A DNA stretch of 64,000 bases, taken from Flavobacterium sp. Sd200 (GTDB taxonomy: Bacteria; Bacteroidota; Bacteroidia; Flavobacteriales; Flavobacteriaceae). The notes beneath the pieces are model-generated. The model did no database searches and had not been told where the DNA came from. It saw nothing but the letters and a program-made list of their open reading frames with translations. The position numbers and the translations under genes were made by a program. The DNA lies in the NCBI RefSeq assembly GCF_009826935.1, contig NZ_WUMN01000003.1, positions 186,001 through 250,000 of the forward strand, read 5' to 3'. Every line of letters begins with the position of its first letter. Position 1 is the stretch's first letter. Positions 33,001-41,755 of this stretch are shown piece after piece.

Positions 33001-36000
33001 CCCTGCTTCCCGGAATTTGATTTTTTGGTCTTTCTGCCCAGTATGCAGCACTATGATTATTCATGCTAAACCCAAAGGTATAGAGTGATTCGATATTATT
33101 AGGCTCTAAATAATTTTTATTGCTTTGTTGCAGGTAGAGGTCGCTAAAGCCAAAGTTTTTAAATTCTTTTTGGGGTAATCTGTAATAGTTATAATTATCG
33201 CATCCTAAAGAACTGTTCCAGTCAGCTGTAGTAAACTGGTCTAAAGAGGTGTCATACATAGAGGCCAGTACTTCGGCTGTGGCTTTACTATTATCTTTAA
33301 TTATAAAAGACCAGTTTTGGCTGCTGCCGGGCAATAGTTTATTGGTAATGGTTTGGGTTTCTATTTGCAGTTTTTCAAGTTCGTCAGCCACTATAACTGT
33401 AGTGTTTTGCTCATAATAATTATTTTGCCAAATAAAGTCGAGTTTTAAGGCCACCGCACCATTAATTTTTTTGCCTATAGGTATTTTTACTGTAGCACGC
33501 CCATTTTTAATAATCGCCACTTCGTTATAAAGTTTATAGTTTGCAGTTGCAGATTCTACATTTACATACAGGGCGGGTAATGGCGACCTTAGTTCTAACA
33601 AAATATGGCCATCTTTTTTGTAATCGCTGTTTTTAATCTCGTAAACAAAAGGTTCTCCGCCGGGCATTTGTGTTTCATTATCTTTAGTAAGCGTAAATAA
33701 GGCTGTACTCTCTACTGGGGTATTAAGCGAGTCTTTTGCTGAGAACACTACCTGATATCTTCCGGCTTCCCATTGCTGCAGTTGCTTTAAAAGTACTTTT
33801 TTATCTGTAGTGGTATTAATGCCTTGTCTGTACACTGCGTTTAGACGTATAACGGTATCTTTTACTGTGTTTTTATAAGGTATGTAAGGAAAAAGTTTTT
33901 CAAACTCTTCCTGGGTCATGGTTTGTATTTCCGGCTGCTGCCATGGGCGATGCGTAGTAACACGTTTTTCGTCGGCCACTTTATAAACAATAATTTCGCC
34001 CTGCACCGCCCTGAAATTACTATTAAGATTTTTAGAGTCAAGACTAACTTCTGCCTCTTTACTGCTGTTTACAACATTGGGCACACTTACATCTAAAAGT
34101 AATGAATGATATCCGCCAAAAACTGCTTTTTGGGCTTCGTGGGTTTCGTCGTTAGCATCGGTAACAGTGGCAGTAACGGTATAAGTAAATACAGGCAGGC
34201 CATCGCGCTTAAATTCCAAGTCGGGCAGGGCATCAAATTCTATGTTGAATTTCCCGTTCGCATCTGTAGTCACTTCGCCTTTTGCAATTGTAGTGCTTCC
34301 GCCTCCGCTATAATATCTGTAAAGGCTCATGCGGGCATGGCGTGTAACTGTGTATTCAACCTCTGCATTGCTTATGGGGGCACCGCTAAATGATTTTGCA
34401 ATGCCGCTAACCGTAGCCTTCTTGTTAAGGTGAATATCGTTAGTTATGGGGTTAAAGACTACTTCAAACGTAGGCCTTTTATACTCTTCAACACTAAAGT
34501 TTATTTCTTCAGATTTAAAATCTACTTCGTCCCAAAATGGGTCATCGTCTTCATACTCATCATCTTCTTCAACTTCAATGCTAAAGTTTCCTGTAACACC
34601 GTTTTTAGGTAATGTATATTCTCCCGAAAAAGAACCAAAAGCATTGGTTTTTAATCTAAACTCTTTTAGTTCTTTCCAGTGAGGGTCATTTACAACAACC
34701 TTAAAAAAAGTATTAGGCACAACGCTGTAAACCCCCTGCTTATTTTGTGTAGCAATAACTTTAAAGTAAACTGTTTGCCCCGGGCGGTATATAGCCCTGT
34801 CGGTAAAGACAGAGGCGGTAGCACTAAACCCGCTATCGTCGTTGTAGCCCCTATACAAATAAAAAGAAGTGTTAAGCGTGTCGCCTTCGTGTGTTATAAA
34901 TACATCATTTTGTTTGTTACTGCCGTCATTTTCAATATCAAAACGACCGTTTTTGTCGGTAGTGTAAGTAACGTTATTAGCTACAGCCTTTACATTTTTT
35001 ATTGGCTGGCCGCTAAGGCTATTTACAATTTGATAGCTTATATGGTTGTCTGCGTCTTGATGTGTCAGGGCAAGTGCTGTAACCTGTAAGATGTCAAATG
35101 AGCCGCGGTCTGCTTCCAATTCCAATCCCGGTGCCATCGCGCTAATAATATAATAGCCTTTGGGCAATGGCGGTAAAACTATTTCTGTGGTATATTCAAA
35201 ATGATCATTTTTTTCGGGTAGGCTGTATGTTTTGCTTATATAGGGCTTATGGGTTCTCTGCCAGTTTATTACATCGCCGCTGTAATTTCCTTTAGACGCT
35301 GTTTTGTAGTCTGTTTTATAAATGTTTACAGTAGCTTCAGGGGTATTTTTAAATCTAAACTGTGCTAATATTGGGTTGTTTGGAGATGCATATTTTTGTA
35401 TGCGCAGGTTTAGCTTTACAGCAGTTATGGCAGAACGGCTGTTAAGAGCCTCGGCAGCGGCATCGTTAATAGCTGTATTAGCAACAATGTCGTCATAAAG
35501 AGCCATTGCTTTTTTATAATTATCAGGCGCGGTTATTTTATCTGCACTGCCCGACAGTACAGTTGCAAGCATAAGTTTTGCTCTGTAGGCAAACGGGTTT
35601 TTGCCCCACTCGTCTGCACATTTTTGCAATGTAGCAGTAAGGAGTTGCTTTGTTTCAGAATGCTGATCTTTGCTTTGCAAATAATTAAGCCTTCTAATTA
35701 AGGCGCGTTGCATGCTGTAGCTGTCTTTTTTGCTGTTGTAAAGCTTCTCCATGCTTTGCATCAGGCTTATCTTTTTAACAAATCCGGGAGGAAGGCTGTC
35801 GGGCATTTTAAATTGTAAAAACTCATTGGATGTGCCGTATAGTTTTTCAAGTTGCGGTTTAAGCCTATCCAGGTCGATATAATCTGATTCGTAATGGCTT
35901 ACTTTATTCCCGTTAAGGTAACGTTCGGCTAAAAAATCATATAAAGAGCGGTTAGTAAAAGCCAGTACGGGGTTAAAGTTGATAATAGCCTCATAATCTT

Positions 36001-36496
36001 TAAGGGGCTTTTTATAAAGTATCTCCGGGTTAGCCAGGCTGCGGGCATAGGCTGCGGCAATTTCATCCCTAAAATTTTTTCCGGACCACGTTAGCATGTC
36101 TTTATCGGCGGGGGCATCAAGGTTAGTGCGGCTTTCTATTTTATGATTGGTTTTTATGTAAACATCGCTCAATACCTCTGCATAAATACTTTCAAGTATG
36201 GCACGGGTAGGGGCAGAGGCTGCCTTGATTTCCTGTTGCAATGTGCTTGTTATTTTTATCTGTGCTTCTTCATCAAGTGTTTGCAGGTACTTAGACCTGA
36301 AAAAGAATGCCTTTATAATTTGAGGTTCATTTTTTTTCTTCTTTGCTATTGTATAAACGCTGTCAACAATTTGTGCTGCCGGTTTTGTTAGTCCATTTAC
36401 TTCGAGGGCAATAACCCTTTCCCACATTTTATCATAGTCTTGGGCGGTTACCAATGTGCTGAAAAGTAGTGCTATAAAAAGTAGGGTGTGCTTCAT
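30005..36496 (-). CDS. Alpha-2-macroglobulin-like protein with inserted carboxypeptidase-regulatory and TonB-plug domains
   Basis: Giant exported protein, 2163 residues. Signal peptide MKHTLLFIALLFSTLVTAQ; helical N-terminal region ~20-360; macroglobulin beta domains including an MG2 motif near residue 565 (FTDRAIYRPGQTVYFK); then at ~1165-1375 an insertion consisting of a carboxypeptidase-regulatory domain (ITGIVTDEQGMPIPGVWVSI), EEVVVVGYGTV and a complete SusC-type plug (IRIRGFGSV, PLYVVDGTPL, IVLKDASATTIYGSRGANG). The A2M core resumes at ~1395 (TPEALTEWKLRLLAHNKKAA). A thioester-compatible CSEQ motif is near residue 1616, followed by the alpha-toroid thioester domain and a C-terminal receptor-binding-like region. 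No beta-barrel follows the plug. Family role: trapping proteases in the periplasm or at the surface. The frame is intact, so this is a real fusion in the sequence given. Confidence 0.9.
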   Translation of the reverse strand: MKHTLLFIALLFSTLVTAQDYDKMWERVIALEVNGLTKPAAQIVDSVYTIAKKKKNEPQIIKAFFFRSKYLQTLDEEAQIKITSTLQQEIKAASAPTRAILESIYAEVLSDVYIKTNHKIESRTNLDAPADKDMLTWSGKNFRDEIAAAYARSLANPEILYKKPLKDYEAIINFNPVLAFTNRSLYDFLAERYLNGNKVSHYESDYIDLDRLKPQLEKLYGTSNEFLQFKMPDSLPPGFVKKISLMQSMEKLYNSKKDSYSMQRALIRRLNYLQSKDQHSETKQLLTATLQKCADEWGKNPFAYRAKLMLATVLSGSADKITAPDNYKKAMALYDDIVANTAINDAAAEALNSRSAITAVKLNLRIQKYASPNNPILAQFRFKNTPEATVNIYKTDYKTASKGNYSGDVINWQRTHKPYISKTYSLPEKNDHFEYTTEIVLPPLPKGYYIISAMAPGLELEADRGSFDILQVTALALTHQDADNHISYQIVNSLSGQPIKNVKAVANNVTYTTDKNGRFDIENDGSNKQNDVFITHEGDTLNTSFYLYRGYNDDSGFSATASVFTDRAIYRPGQTVYFKVIATQNKQGVYSVVPNTFFKVVVNDPHWKELKEFRLKTNAFGSFSGEYTLPKNGVTGNFSIEVEEDDEYEDDDPFWDEVDFKSEEINFSVEEYKRPTFEVVFNPITNDIHLNKKATVSGIAKSFSGAPISNAEVEYTVTRHARMSLYRYYSGGGSTTIAKGEVTTDANGKFNIEFDALPDLEFKRDGLPVFTYTVTATVTDANDETHEAQKAVFGGYHSLLLDVSVPNVVNSSKEAEVSLDSKNLNSNFRAVQGEIIVYKVADEKRVTTHRPWQQPEIQTMTQEEFEKLFPYIPYKNTVKDTVIRLNAVYRQGINTTTDKKVLLKQLQQWEAGRYQVVFSAKDSLNTPVESTALFTLTKDNETQMPGGEPFVYEIKNSDYKKDGHILLELRSPLPALYVNVESATANYKLYNEVAIIKNGRATVKIPIGKKINGAVALKLDFIWQNNYYEQNTTVIVADELEKLQIETQTITNKLLPGSSQNWSFIIKDNSKATAEVLASMYDTSLDQFTTADWNSSLGCDNYNYYRLPQKEFKNFGFSDLYLQQSNKNYLEPNNIESLYTFGFSMNNHSAAYWAERPKNQIPGSRALKITGIVTDEQGMPIPGVWVSIQGTVEGTITDFDGNYVLYANKEDKILYSFFGMATVDIIAQRAGGLNITLKGDAKMLEEVVVVGYGTVTKEAYTGIATKITPAKGYGKEFNSVAQALKGETAGVYITNSNGVPGSGENIRIRGFGSVTGEAKPLYVVDGTPLSEDEFRNLNTNDIANIIVLKDASATTIYGSRGANGVIIISTKSGQEELKALQQVGARKNFNETAFFYPHLTTDRKGKIAFTFTTPEALTEWKLRLLAHNKKAASGYLENTFVTQKDLMVVPNMPRFLREKDTVVIKAKITNLTTDTKNGSALLQLYDAVTMQPADAQMLNLQNVKPFNIAAKGNTTVSWKIAVPAGMQGIQYRIVAKAGDFSDGEENILPVLTNSMLVTESLPVWVKPNTSKTYTFNNLKNNTSTTLRNQGITLEYTSNPAWVALQSLPYLTEYEHECSEQLFSRFYANAIATHIINSNPKIAEVFAAWRASGKPLSKLEQNEELKSILIAETPWLRDAESDEERKNRLALTFDLDKMKAGLETAFAKLDDKQLSSGGFPWFGGTQASSYITRHILAGFGHLNKLNITLPNSNDVKALTNAAIKYVDEEFIKEYKTSRPVKNNKKWMPATNTANLHYLYMRSFYLTQNPVKDSLATIINMHIARVKENWLNYSLYDKGMAALTLHRFGDTLTAKKIITALKDSSALNEEHGMHWINNNSGWYWYQAPIETQALLIEAFTEVANDTASADAMKVWLIKQKQNKNWPTTKSTSEAVYALLMQGSNWLSVKEDTTIKLGDEKLLAKKMGETVQEAGTGYLKLNWKPEEITKDMATLTVENKSAVPGYGGFYWQYFEELDKIKPAQESIMNINKELYLKVNTSAGQELQKITPAQPLKTGNLVTVRLILTIEEDAEFVHLKDLRAAAFEPVDVLSGYKYKDGLGYYRSSRDVATHFFFDRINRGTYVLEYDVRVNNAGEYSNGISTIQSMYAPEFSGHTTGMRVKTVE

Positions 36497-36675
36497 GGTT
36501 ATAATGCACTTTAGTGTGCTTATTTATAAAGAGGGTTTTTATAACTAAATGGTTGGGAACAGATGTAAAAAAATACCTGCTAATTACTGCCTAATGTAGC
36601 TAATAATTTTAACATTCCGATCAAAAAATCTGCTACTATTTTTGTTTGTATTTTTAATACCTCCAATCATTTTAT

Positions 36676-36683
36676 TACTTTTG
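36676..36683 (+). promoter_or_regulatory. -7 promoter element of the Mur ligase gene
   Basis: TACTTTTG, perfect consensus. A TTTG occurs 27 nt upstream (36645-36648), longer than the usual spacing. Leader of about 45 nt. Confidence 0.5.
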
Positions 36684-36730
36684 GTTTGCCGAAGAAAACC
36701 GTATTTTCTTCCGTTAAAACCACGATATAA

Positions 36731-38089
36731 ATGCGTACACATTTTATAGCTATAGGTGGCAGCGCCATGCACAACCTGGCTCTTGCCCTGCACCAAAAAG
36801 GATACAAAATTACCGGGAGCGACGATGCCATTTTTGAGCCCAGCCGCACCCGTCTTGAAAAGCGCGGACTGCTGCCCGAAGAGATGGGGTGGTTTCCTGA
36901 AAAAATAACTGCCGATATCAATGCCGTGATATTGGGTATGCACGCCAAGGCCGATAACCCGGAGCTGCTTAAAGCACAGGAGCTTGGACTGAAAATATAC
37001 AGTTACCCTGAATTTTTGTATGAGCAGAGCAAAGATAAAACCCGTGTAGTAATAGGTGGCAGCCACGGCAAGACTACTATTACCAGTATGATACTGCATG
37101 TAATGAACTATCATAATGTAGCGGTTGATTATATGGTAGGTGCACAGCTTGAGGGTTTTGATACTATGGTGCACCTTACTGAAGAGAATGATTTTATTGT
37201 GCTGGAAGGCGATGAGTACCTGTCGTCTCCTATGGATTTACGTCCGAAATTTCATTTATACCAACCCAATATTGCATTGATAAGTGGCATAGCCTGGGAC
37301 CATATTAATGTGTTCCCTACGTTTGAGAATTATGTAGAGCAGTTTGAAATATTTGTGTCTAAAATTACCAATGGCGGTATTTTAGTGTACAACGAGAACG
37401 ACCCCGAGGTTAAAAAAGTAGCCGAGGGTGCTACCAATCCTATCCGCAAGCTGGCTTACAGCACGCCTGAGTATAGTGTGAAAGACGGTGTTACCCTACT
37501 GGAAACGCCTGAAGGCCCTATGCCTATAGAGGTGTTTGGCGCGCACAACCTTAACAACCTTGCCGGTGCTAAATGGATTTGTCAGAACATGGGTATAGAC
37601 GAAGCCGATTTTTATGAGGCTATAGCCACCTTTAAAGGAGCGAGCAAACGCCTTGAAAAGATTGCTGAGAAAGGCAATAATGTGGCCTATAAAGATTTTG
37701 CGCATTCGCCAAGCAAGGTAAGCGCAACTACTAAGGCAGTTAAAGAACAATACCCGGACCGCACACTTGTGGCCTGTCTGGAGTTACACACTTACAGCAG
37801 CCTTAATGCCGAATTTTTAAAGCAATATGAGGGTGCGCTTGATGCAGCCGATGTTGCCGTGGTGTTTTACAGCCCCGATGCCGTTAAAATAAAAAGGCTT
37901 GAAGAGGTTACTTACGACCAGATTGCAAAAGCTTTTAACCGCGAAGACCTTATTATTTATACCAACCCGGCCGATTTTAAAAACTATCTGTATACCCTTA
38001 AGCATGATGCCAAGGGAACTGCTCTTTTACTTATGAGTTCCGGCAACTATGGTGGACTTAATTTTGATGAGGTAAAGGAGTTGATATAG
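36731..38089 (+). CDS. mpl: Mur ligase, Mpl-like (UDP-MurNAc:peptide ligase)
   Basis: Cytoplasmic Mur ligase of 452 residues with the three Mur domains. The N-terminal Rossmann part begins MRTHFIAIGGSAMHNLALAL; the ATP P-loop is GGSHGKTTITSM near residue 117; the substrate region has LEGDEY and HINVFPTFENY; the C-terminal domain starts near FKGASKRLEKI. The GGSAMHNLA form instead of MurC's GIGGIGMSG pattern, and the lack of cell-wall-cluster neighbours, point to Mpl, which reattaches recycled murein tripeptide to UDP-MurNAc. MurC function cannot be fully excluded. Confidence 0.82.
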   Translation: MRTHFIAIGGSAMHNLALALHQKGYKITGSDDAIFEPSRTRLEKRGLLPEEMGWFPEKITADINAVILGMHAKADNPELLKAQELGLKIYSYPEFLYEQSKDKTRVVIGGSHGKTTITSMILHVMNYHNVAVDYMVGAQLEGFDTMVHLTEENDFIVLEGDEYLSSPMDLRPKFHLYQPNIALISGIAWDHINVFPTFENYVEQFEIFVSKITNGGILVYNENDPEVKKVAEGATNPIRKLAYSTPEYSVKDGVTLLETPEGPMPIEVFGAHNLNNLAGAKWICQNMGIDEADFYEAIATFKGASKRLEKIAEKGNNVAYKDFAHSPSKVSATTKAVKEQYPDRTLVACLELHTYSSLNAEFLKQYEGALDAADVAVVFYSPDAVKIKRLEEVTYDQIAKAFNREDLIIYTNPADFKNYLYTLKHDAKGTALLLMSSGNYGGLNFDEVKELI

Positions 38090-38152
38090 TAGAGTTTAGT
38101 TGCTAACACACTGCCAGATGTCTTTACATAAAAAGGATATTAAAGTTGAAAG

Positions 38153-39646
38153 CTAATTAACAATCAACTTTGCTGTATGGTATCGACCAGTTTCAGTGAT
38201 TGCCTTCATGAAATAAACCCCCTTAGATAGGTTTGAAACATCTGCGATAGTTCCGAAATTAGATTTTTCGCTGATTAATTTGCCATCAAGTGAATAAATT
38301 GATAGCGTTGTTATACTTTGTGTAAATGTAACGGTGCTCTTTGCAGGATTAGGAAAGAACGCAAATTCAGAGGCCTCAAAATCAGTTGCTGATAGCGGAT
38401 TAGCTCCCATTATTCGGGCAACCATAATATGGTAAGTACTGCTGTATCCGGATGCTAAAATTTTTCCGGTCGACTGAAGTGCGATATCGTTTATATATAC
38501 ACCATTTAGAATAGGTATATTTATTTTCCCGTCGGAACTGAAACTGGTGTCGAGAGTGCCATCTGTATTAATCCTTGCGATAGCTATATCCTGATAAGAT
38601 CCCATTTGTGTTGATCCGCCAAATAAAATTTTACCATCGGGCTGTAGCGCTATTGAACGACCATAGTCAGAACTAATCCCGAAAGGAATCAACAGTTTTC
38701 CGTCGCCACTGAAAGAAGTATCCAATACTCCGTTAGTCGTTAGTCTTACAATAGAAAAATCGTCGTTTGAACCGTTACTTTCACCTGCAACAACAATCTT
38801 GCCATCGGGCTGTATAATCATGTCATACGCCATATCGTTGTGAGAGGCAATATCAACTGTTACTATTCCGTTAGTTCCAAATGTACTATCAATTTCACCT
38901 GTTGAAGTAAACCGCACGGTTAAAAATTTAGAATATAATATACCTGGCTGATAAGTATAACCGCTTACTACAATCTTGCCGTCCTGCTGTACAGCCACGG
39001 CTCTTGCCTGATCATTGTCGCCGGCAATTTCAAGAGTTAGTTTGCCATCTTCACTAAATGTGGTATCAAACGTTCCGTCCGAATTTATTCTCGCAAGTGC
39101 AATATCCCGGGTAGAACCTGTAAACGAGTCTCCGGTCATGAGAATTTTCCCATCCGGTTGAAGGGCAATATCATAACCGCGATCTTCCTGGCTTCCAAAT
39201 CCGAATAGCAGAATTCCCGTGTTATTGAAAGTCGTATCAAGCGAACCGTCTGTGTTTAAACGAACCAAAGCAAAATCAGTTTGATTTACATTGTTATTAC
39301 AGTATCCGCCTACAAGTATTTTTCCGTCGGACTGGATTGCAATATCATAAACATAAGTATCGGCAGTTTGTGGTCCCGGCTCTATAAACGTAATTGTCGT
39401 CAGGCCATTCGTTCCAAAAGACGTATCAATACCTCCATCAACTAACATTCGGGAAATCCCGAAGCCACTTGTGCCTCCTGCAATTATAATCTTATTGTCG
39501 GCCTGAACCGCCATTGAGGAGGAATAAAAAAAGTCGTTAAAACCCGACACTCCCAAAGTACCAAAGTCTGGGTCTAATTCAACATTTTGTTGCGAATTAG
39601 CACTAAGTGCAGTAAGAAGTATGGTAAAAGTAATTATTTTTTTCAT
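38153..39646 (-). CDS. Delta-60 repeat protein with T9SS sorting domain
   Basis: Secreted protein (497 residues) with signal MKKIITFTILLTALSANSQ. Six to seven tandem delta-60 repeats of ~55 residues fill positions 25-410; each has a strand like NTDGTLDTSFSSDGKI followed by ALQPDGKIL, predicted to form a beta-propeller-like fold. The C-terminal ~75 residues (FAFFPNPAKSTVTF through YHTAKLIVN) are a type A T9SS sorting domain. The biological role is unknown. Confidence 0.88.
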   Translation of the reverse strand: MKKIITFTILLTALSANSQQNVELDPDFGTLGVSGFNDFFYSSSMAVQADNKIIIAGGTSGFGISRMLVDGGIDTSFGTNGLTTITFIEPGPQTADTYVYDIAIQSDGKILVGGYCNNNVNQTDFALVRLNTDGSLDTTFNNTGILLFGFGSQEDRGYDIALQPDGKILMTGDSFTGSTRDIALARINSDGTFDTTFSEDGKLTLEIAGDNDQARAVAVQQDGKIVVSGYTYQPGILYSKFLTVRFTSTGEIDSTFGTNGIVTVDIASHNDMAYDMIIQPDGKIVVAGESNGSNDDFSIVRLTTNGVLDTSFSGDGKLLIPFGISSDYGRSIALQPDGKILFGGSTQMGSYQDIAIARINTDGTLDTSFSSDGKINIPILNGVYINDIALQSTGKILASGYSSTYHIMVARIMGANPLSATDFEASEFAFFPNPAKSTVTFTQSITTLSIYSLDGKLISEKSNFGTIADVSNLSKGVYFMKAITETGRYHTAKLIVN

Positions 39647-39672
39647 GGCTATTATATTAGTTTTCAGACTTT

Positions 39673-39702
39673 CAAACTAATATAACTTTTTTAAGTACAC
39701 AA
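39673..39702 (-). promoter_or_regulatory. Candidate promoter of the delta-60 gene
   Basis: Minus strand: TTG (39702-39700), 19-nt spacer, TTAGTTTG (39680-39673). Position 2 is T instead of A, the same deviation as at 24447. It lies 26 nt before ATG 39646. Confidence 0.4.
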
Positions 39703-39914
39703 TAAAAAACAATTAACTAAAAATCAAGAAATCAGCAGTCGATTTATTTCTTAGAAATTTTATTCAATGCATTAAATTATTATTTTGATGTTTGTATGAT
39801 ACGCGATGTATCCTTTTAAGCAGATTGTTCAGTGAAGATTGTAATTATAAAATTTACAAGAATAGATATTGGTTTACACTAAAGCAATACATACAATAGA
39901 TATAAATTTGCGCC

Positions 39915-40499
39915 TCATTTTTTATACCTGTAATGCCCTGTGATTTTATACTCAAAAAGGCAATCTTCCATAACCTGTCCGCTGCCAATATTATGAACCA
40001 TTTTATAACGGCCGCCTGTCCCTTTTTTATTTACAACAATGCCAATATGCGGGCGGTTAGAGGGTAGCATCCAGGTAACAATATCGCCGGGCTTGTAATC
40101 TGTTGTATTATTAGTGACGGTTTTAACTTCGCCCTTACGGCTAAAAAATACCTGTAGGTTGGGCACTCGACGATGGTCTATATTAGTGTCGGGAGCTTTT
40201 AATCCCCACGATTTTGGATATTTACCAAAGTTAGTAGCCATGTCTTCATGAACAAGCTGTTGCAGGTCGATGTCCAGTTTTCGGTAAGCACGAATAACCA
40301 CATCGGTGCATACTCCACGGTCTTTAGGCACATCGCCGTTGGGATATTTTATTTTAAAATAGGCAGGATCATACTCCACCTTATCGTTAGTAATTGATAT
40401 CGCAGCGTTAGACAACCTTTCATAAAAGTCATTTTGTGTGGCAGTATCAGGCAGGGCGGTGGTAAAGCCTAATAATAGTAAAATAATGAGTGTTCTCAT
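39915..40499 (-). CDS. DUF1287 family exported protein
   Basis: Exported protein (194 residues, signal ~1-18) of the DUF1287 family, NlpC/P60-like in appearance. Candidate active-site residues: Cys in GVCTDVVIRAYR (~62), His in NRPHIGIVV (~150) and His in MVHNIGSGQ (~168). PGDIVTW before the first His resembles cysteine peptidase or amidase folds that act on cell-wall peptides; activity is inferred, not established. Divergent from radC with a 96-nt gap between start codons. Confidence 0.8.
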   Translation of the reverse strand: MRTLIILLLLGFTTALPDTATQNDFYERLSNAAISITNDKVEYDPAYFKIKYPNGDVPKDRGVCTDVVIRAYRKLDIDLQQLVHEDMATNFGKYPKSWGLKAPDTNIDHRRVPNLQVFFSRKGEVKTVTNNTTDYKPGDIVTWMLPSNRPHIGIVVNKKGTGGRYKMVHNIGSGQVMEDCLFEYKITGHYRYKK

Positions 40500-40563
40500 G
40501 GTTAGCTGGTTTGCTATTACAACGGAGCAATATTATTGGGTAGTATGGCAATTGCTGTTATAA

Positions 40564-40591
40564 TTTGTTTAAATTCGTGTAAATCACTTTG
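40564..40591 (+). promoter_or_regulatory. Candidate promoter abutting the radC start
   Basis: TTTG (40564-40567), 16-nt spacer, TCACTTTG (40584-40591), 4 nt (CTTT), ATG 40596. The second base of the -7 element deviates. Confidence 0.35.
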
Positions 40592-40595
40592 CTTT

Positions 40596-41294
40596 ATGGA
40601 AGATACTCATGGCAATTTCTCAATAAAATATTGGGCAGAAGACGACCAGCCCCGCGAAAAGCTGATGCTTAAAGGCAAGGCAGCCCTTAGCGATGCCGAG
40701 CTTATTGCCATACTTATAGGTTCGGGCAGCCGTAACGAAAGTGCGGTACAGCTTAGCAAGCGCATACTGGCCAGTGTAGACAACAACCTGAACGCCTTGG
40801 GCAAACAGTCGCTACAACAGCTTATGAATTTTAAAGGCATAGGAGAGGCCAAAGCCATAAGTATTGCCGCTGCTATGGAACTGGGGCGTCGTCGCCGCGA
40901 TGAAGATGCACTTAGCCTTAAACAAATAACATCGAGCAGGGCAGTGTTTGAAATTATGCAACCCATTATAGGCGAATTGCCCCATGAAGAGTTCTGGATA
41001 ATCTATCTTAATAACTCCAATAAAGTGATTTATAAAACCCAGTTGAGTAAAGGCGGATTGACAGGAACAATGGTTGATGTACGAATTGCATATAAAACTG
41101 CGTTAGAGCATAATGCGGTGGCTATAATTTTGGTGCATAACCATCCGTCGGGCACACTAAATGCCAGTGAGGCCGATAAGCAGGTAACACGGCAGTTAAA
41201 GACGGCAGGGCAGTCGCTTGACATACAGGTGCTCGACCATGTTATTGTAACCGAAAGAGACTATTTTAGTTTTGCTGACGGCGGGATTTTATAA
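40596..41294 (+). CDS. radC: RadC family JAB-domain protein
   Basis: RadC-like protein (232 residues). The open frame extends to 40536, but ATG 40596 (MEDTHGNFSIKYWAEDDQPREKL) matches the usual start. An N-terminal helix-hairpin-helix-like region (LMNFKGIGEAKAISIAAAMELG) precedes a JAB/MPN metalloprotease-like domain with Glu in PHEEFW and zinc motif HNHPSGTLNASEAD. Despite its name, a repair role for RadC is not established. It heads an operon with the Coa1-like gene (15 nt) and the S41 peptidase. Confidence 0.92.
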   Translation: MEDTHGNFSIKYWAEDDQPREKLMLKGKAALSDAELIAILIGSGSRNESAVQLSKRILASVDNNLNALGKQSLQQLMNFKGIGEAKAISIAAAMELGRRRRDEDALSLKQITSSRAVFEIMQPIIGELPHEEFWIIYLNNSNKVIYKTQLSKGGLTGTMVDVRIAYKTALEHNAVAIILVHNHPSGTLNASEADKQVTRQLKTAGQSLDIQVLDHVIVTERDYFSFADGGIL

Positions 41295-41309
41295 ACAACT
41301 AAACAAATT

Positions 41310-41744
41310 ATGGATAACGAACTTGTACAACATAAAAGCTGGATGCAACGCAATATTAAATGGTTTGCCCCGGTGCTGGTGTTGCTTTTACTGTTGGGCA
41401 GTGTAATGTTTTCATCGGTGTCAGACGCGCAGCTTGGTGGTTTTGCCAATGCCCTGGCAGATGAAGCGTTATATAACAATGCTGTGAAACAAGCCCAAGA
41501 TAATGATGAGGTTACTAGTGTGCTTGGCAACCTGGAACCTGTAGACCAAATGGCAATTATAGAGAGTGACGTAAATTATTCTGATAATAATAATGCAGTA
41601 AACTTATCGGTAAGGATAAAAGGCAGCAAAGCCAAAGGCCGCATGGATGTAGCCGCTACAAAAGTTAATAACGCATGGCAGTATAATGCCATTAAAATAA
41701 GGCTTAAAGACCCTAAACGCGAAATTGTGGTTTTAGAGGACTAA
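41310..41744 (+). CDS. Coa1-like cytochrome oxidase assembly protein
   Basis: Small membrane protein (144 residues). One transmembrane helix near residues 18-38 (WFAPVLVLLLLLGSVMFSSV) and a C-terminal soluble domain with NLEPVDQMAIIESDVNYS and VNLSVRIKGSKAKGRMDVAA. This resembles the Coa1/Tim21 fold family annotated as cytochrome c oxidase assembly factor. Role in oxidase assembly here is inferred from the family only. Confidence 0.7.
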   Translation: MDNELVQHKSWMQRNIKWFAPVLVLLLLLGSVMFSSVSDAQLGGFANALADEALYNNAVKQAQDNDEVTSVLGNLEPVDQMAIIESDVNYSDNNNAVNLSVRIKGSKAKGRMDVAATKVNNAWQYNAIKIRLKDPKREIVVLED

Positions 41745-41755
41745 CCATAATTATT

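Noticed and set aside
39903..39910. TAAATTTG resembling a plus-strand -7 element
   Set aside because: No plus-strand gene follows; it lies just past the stop of the minus-strand DUF1287 gene, has no TTTG at correct spacing, and such an 8-mer is expected by chance about every 2 kb here.
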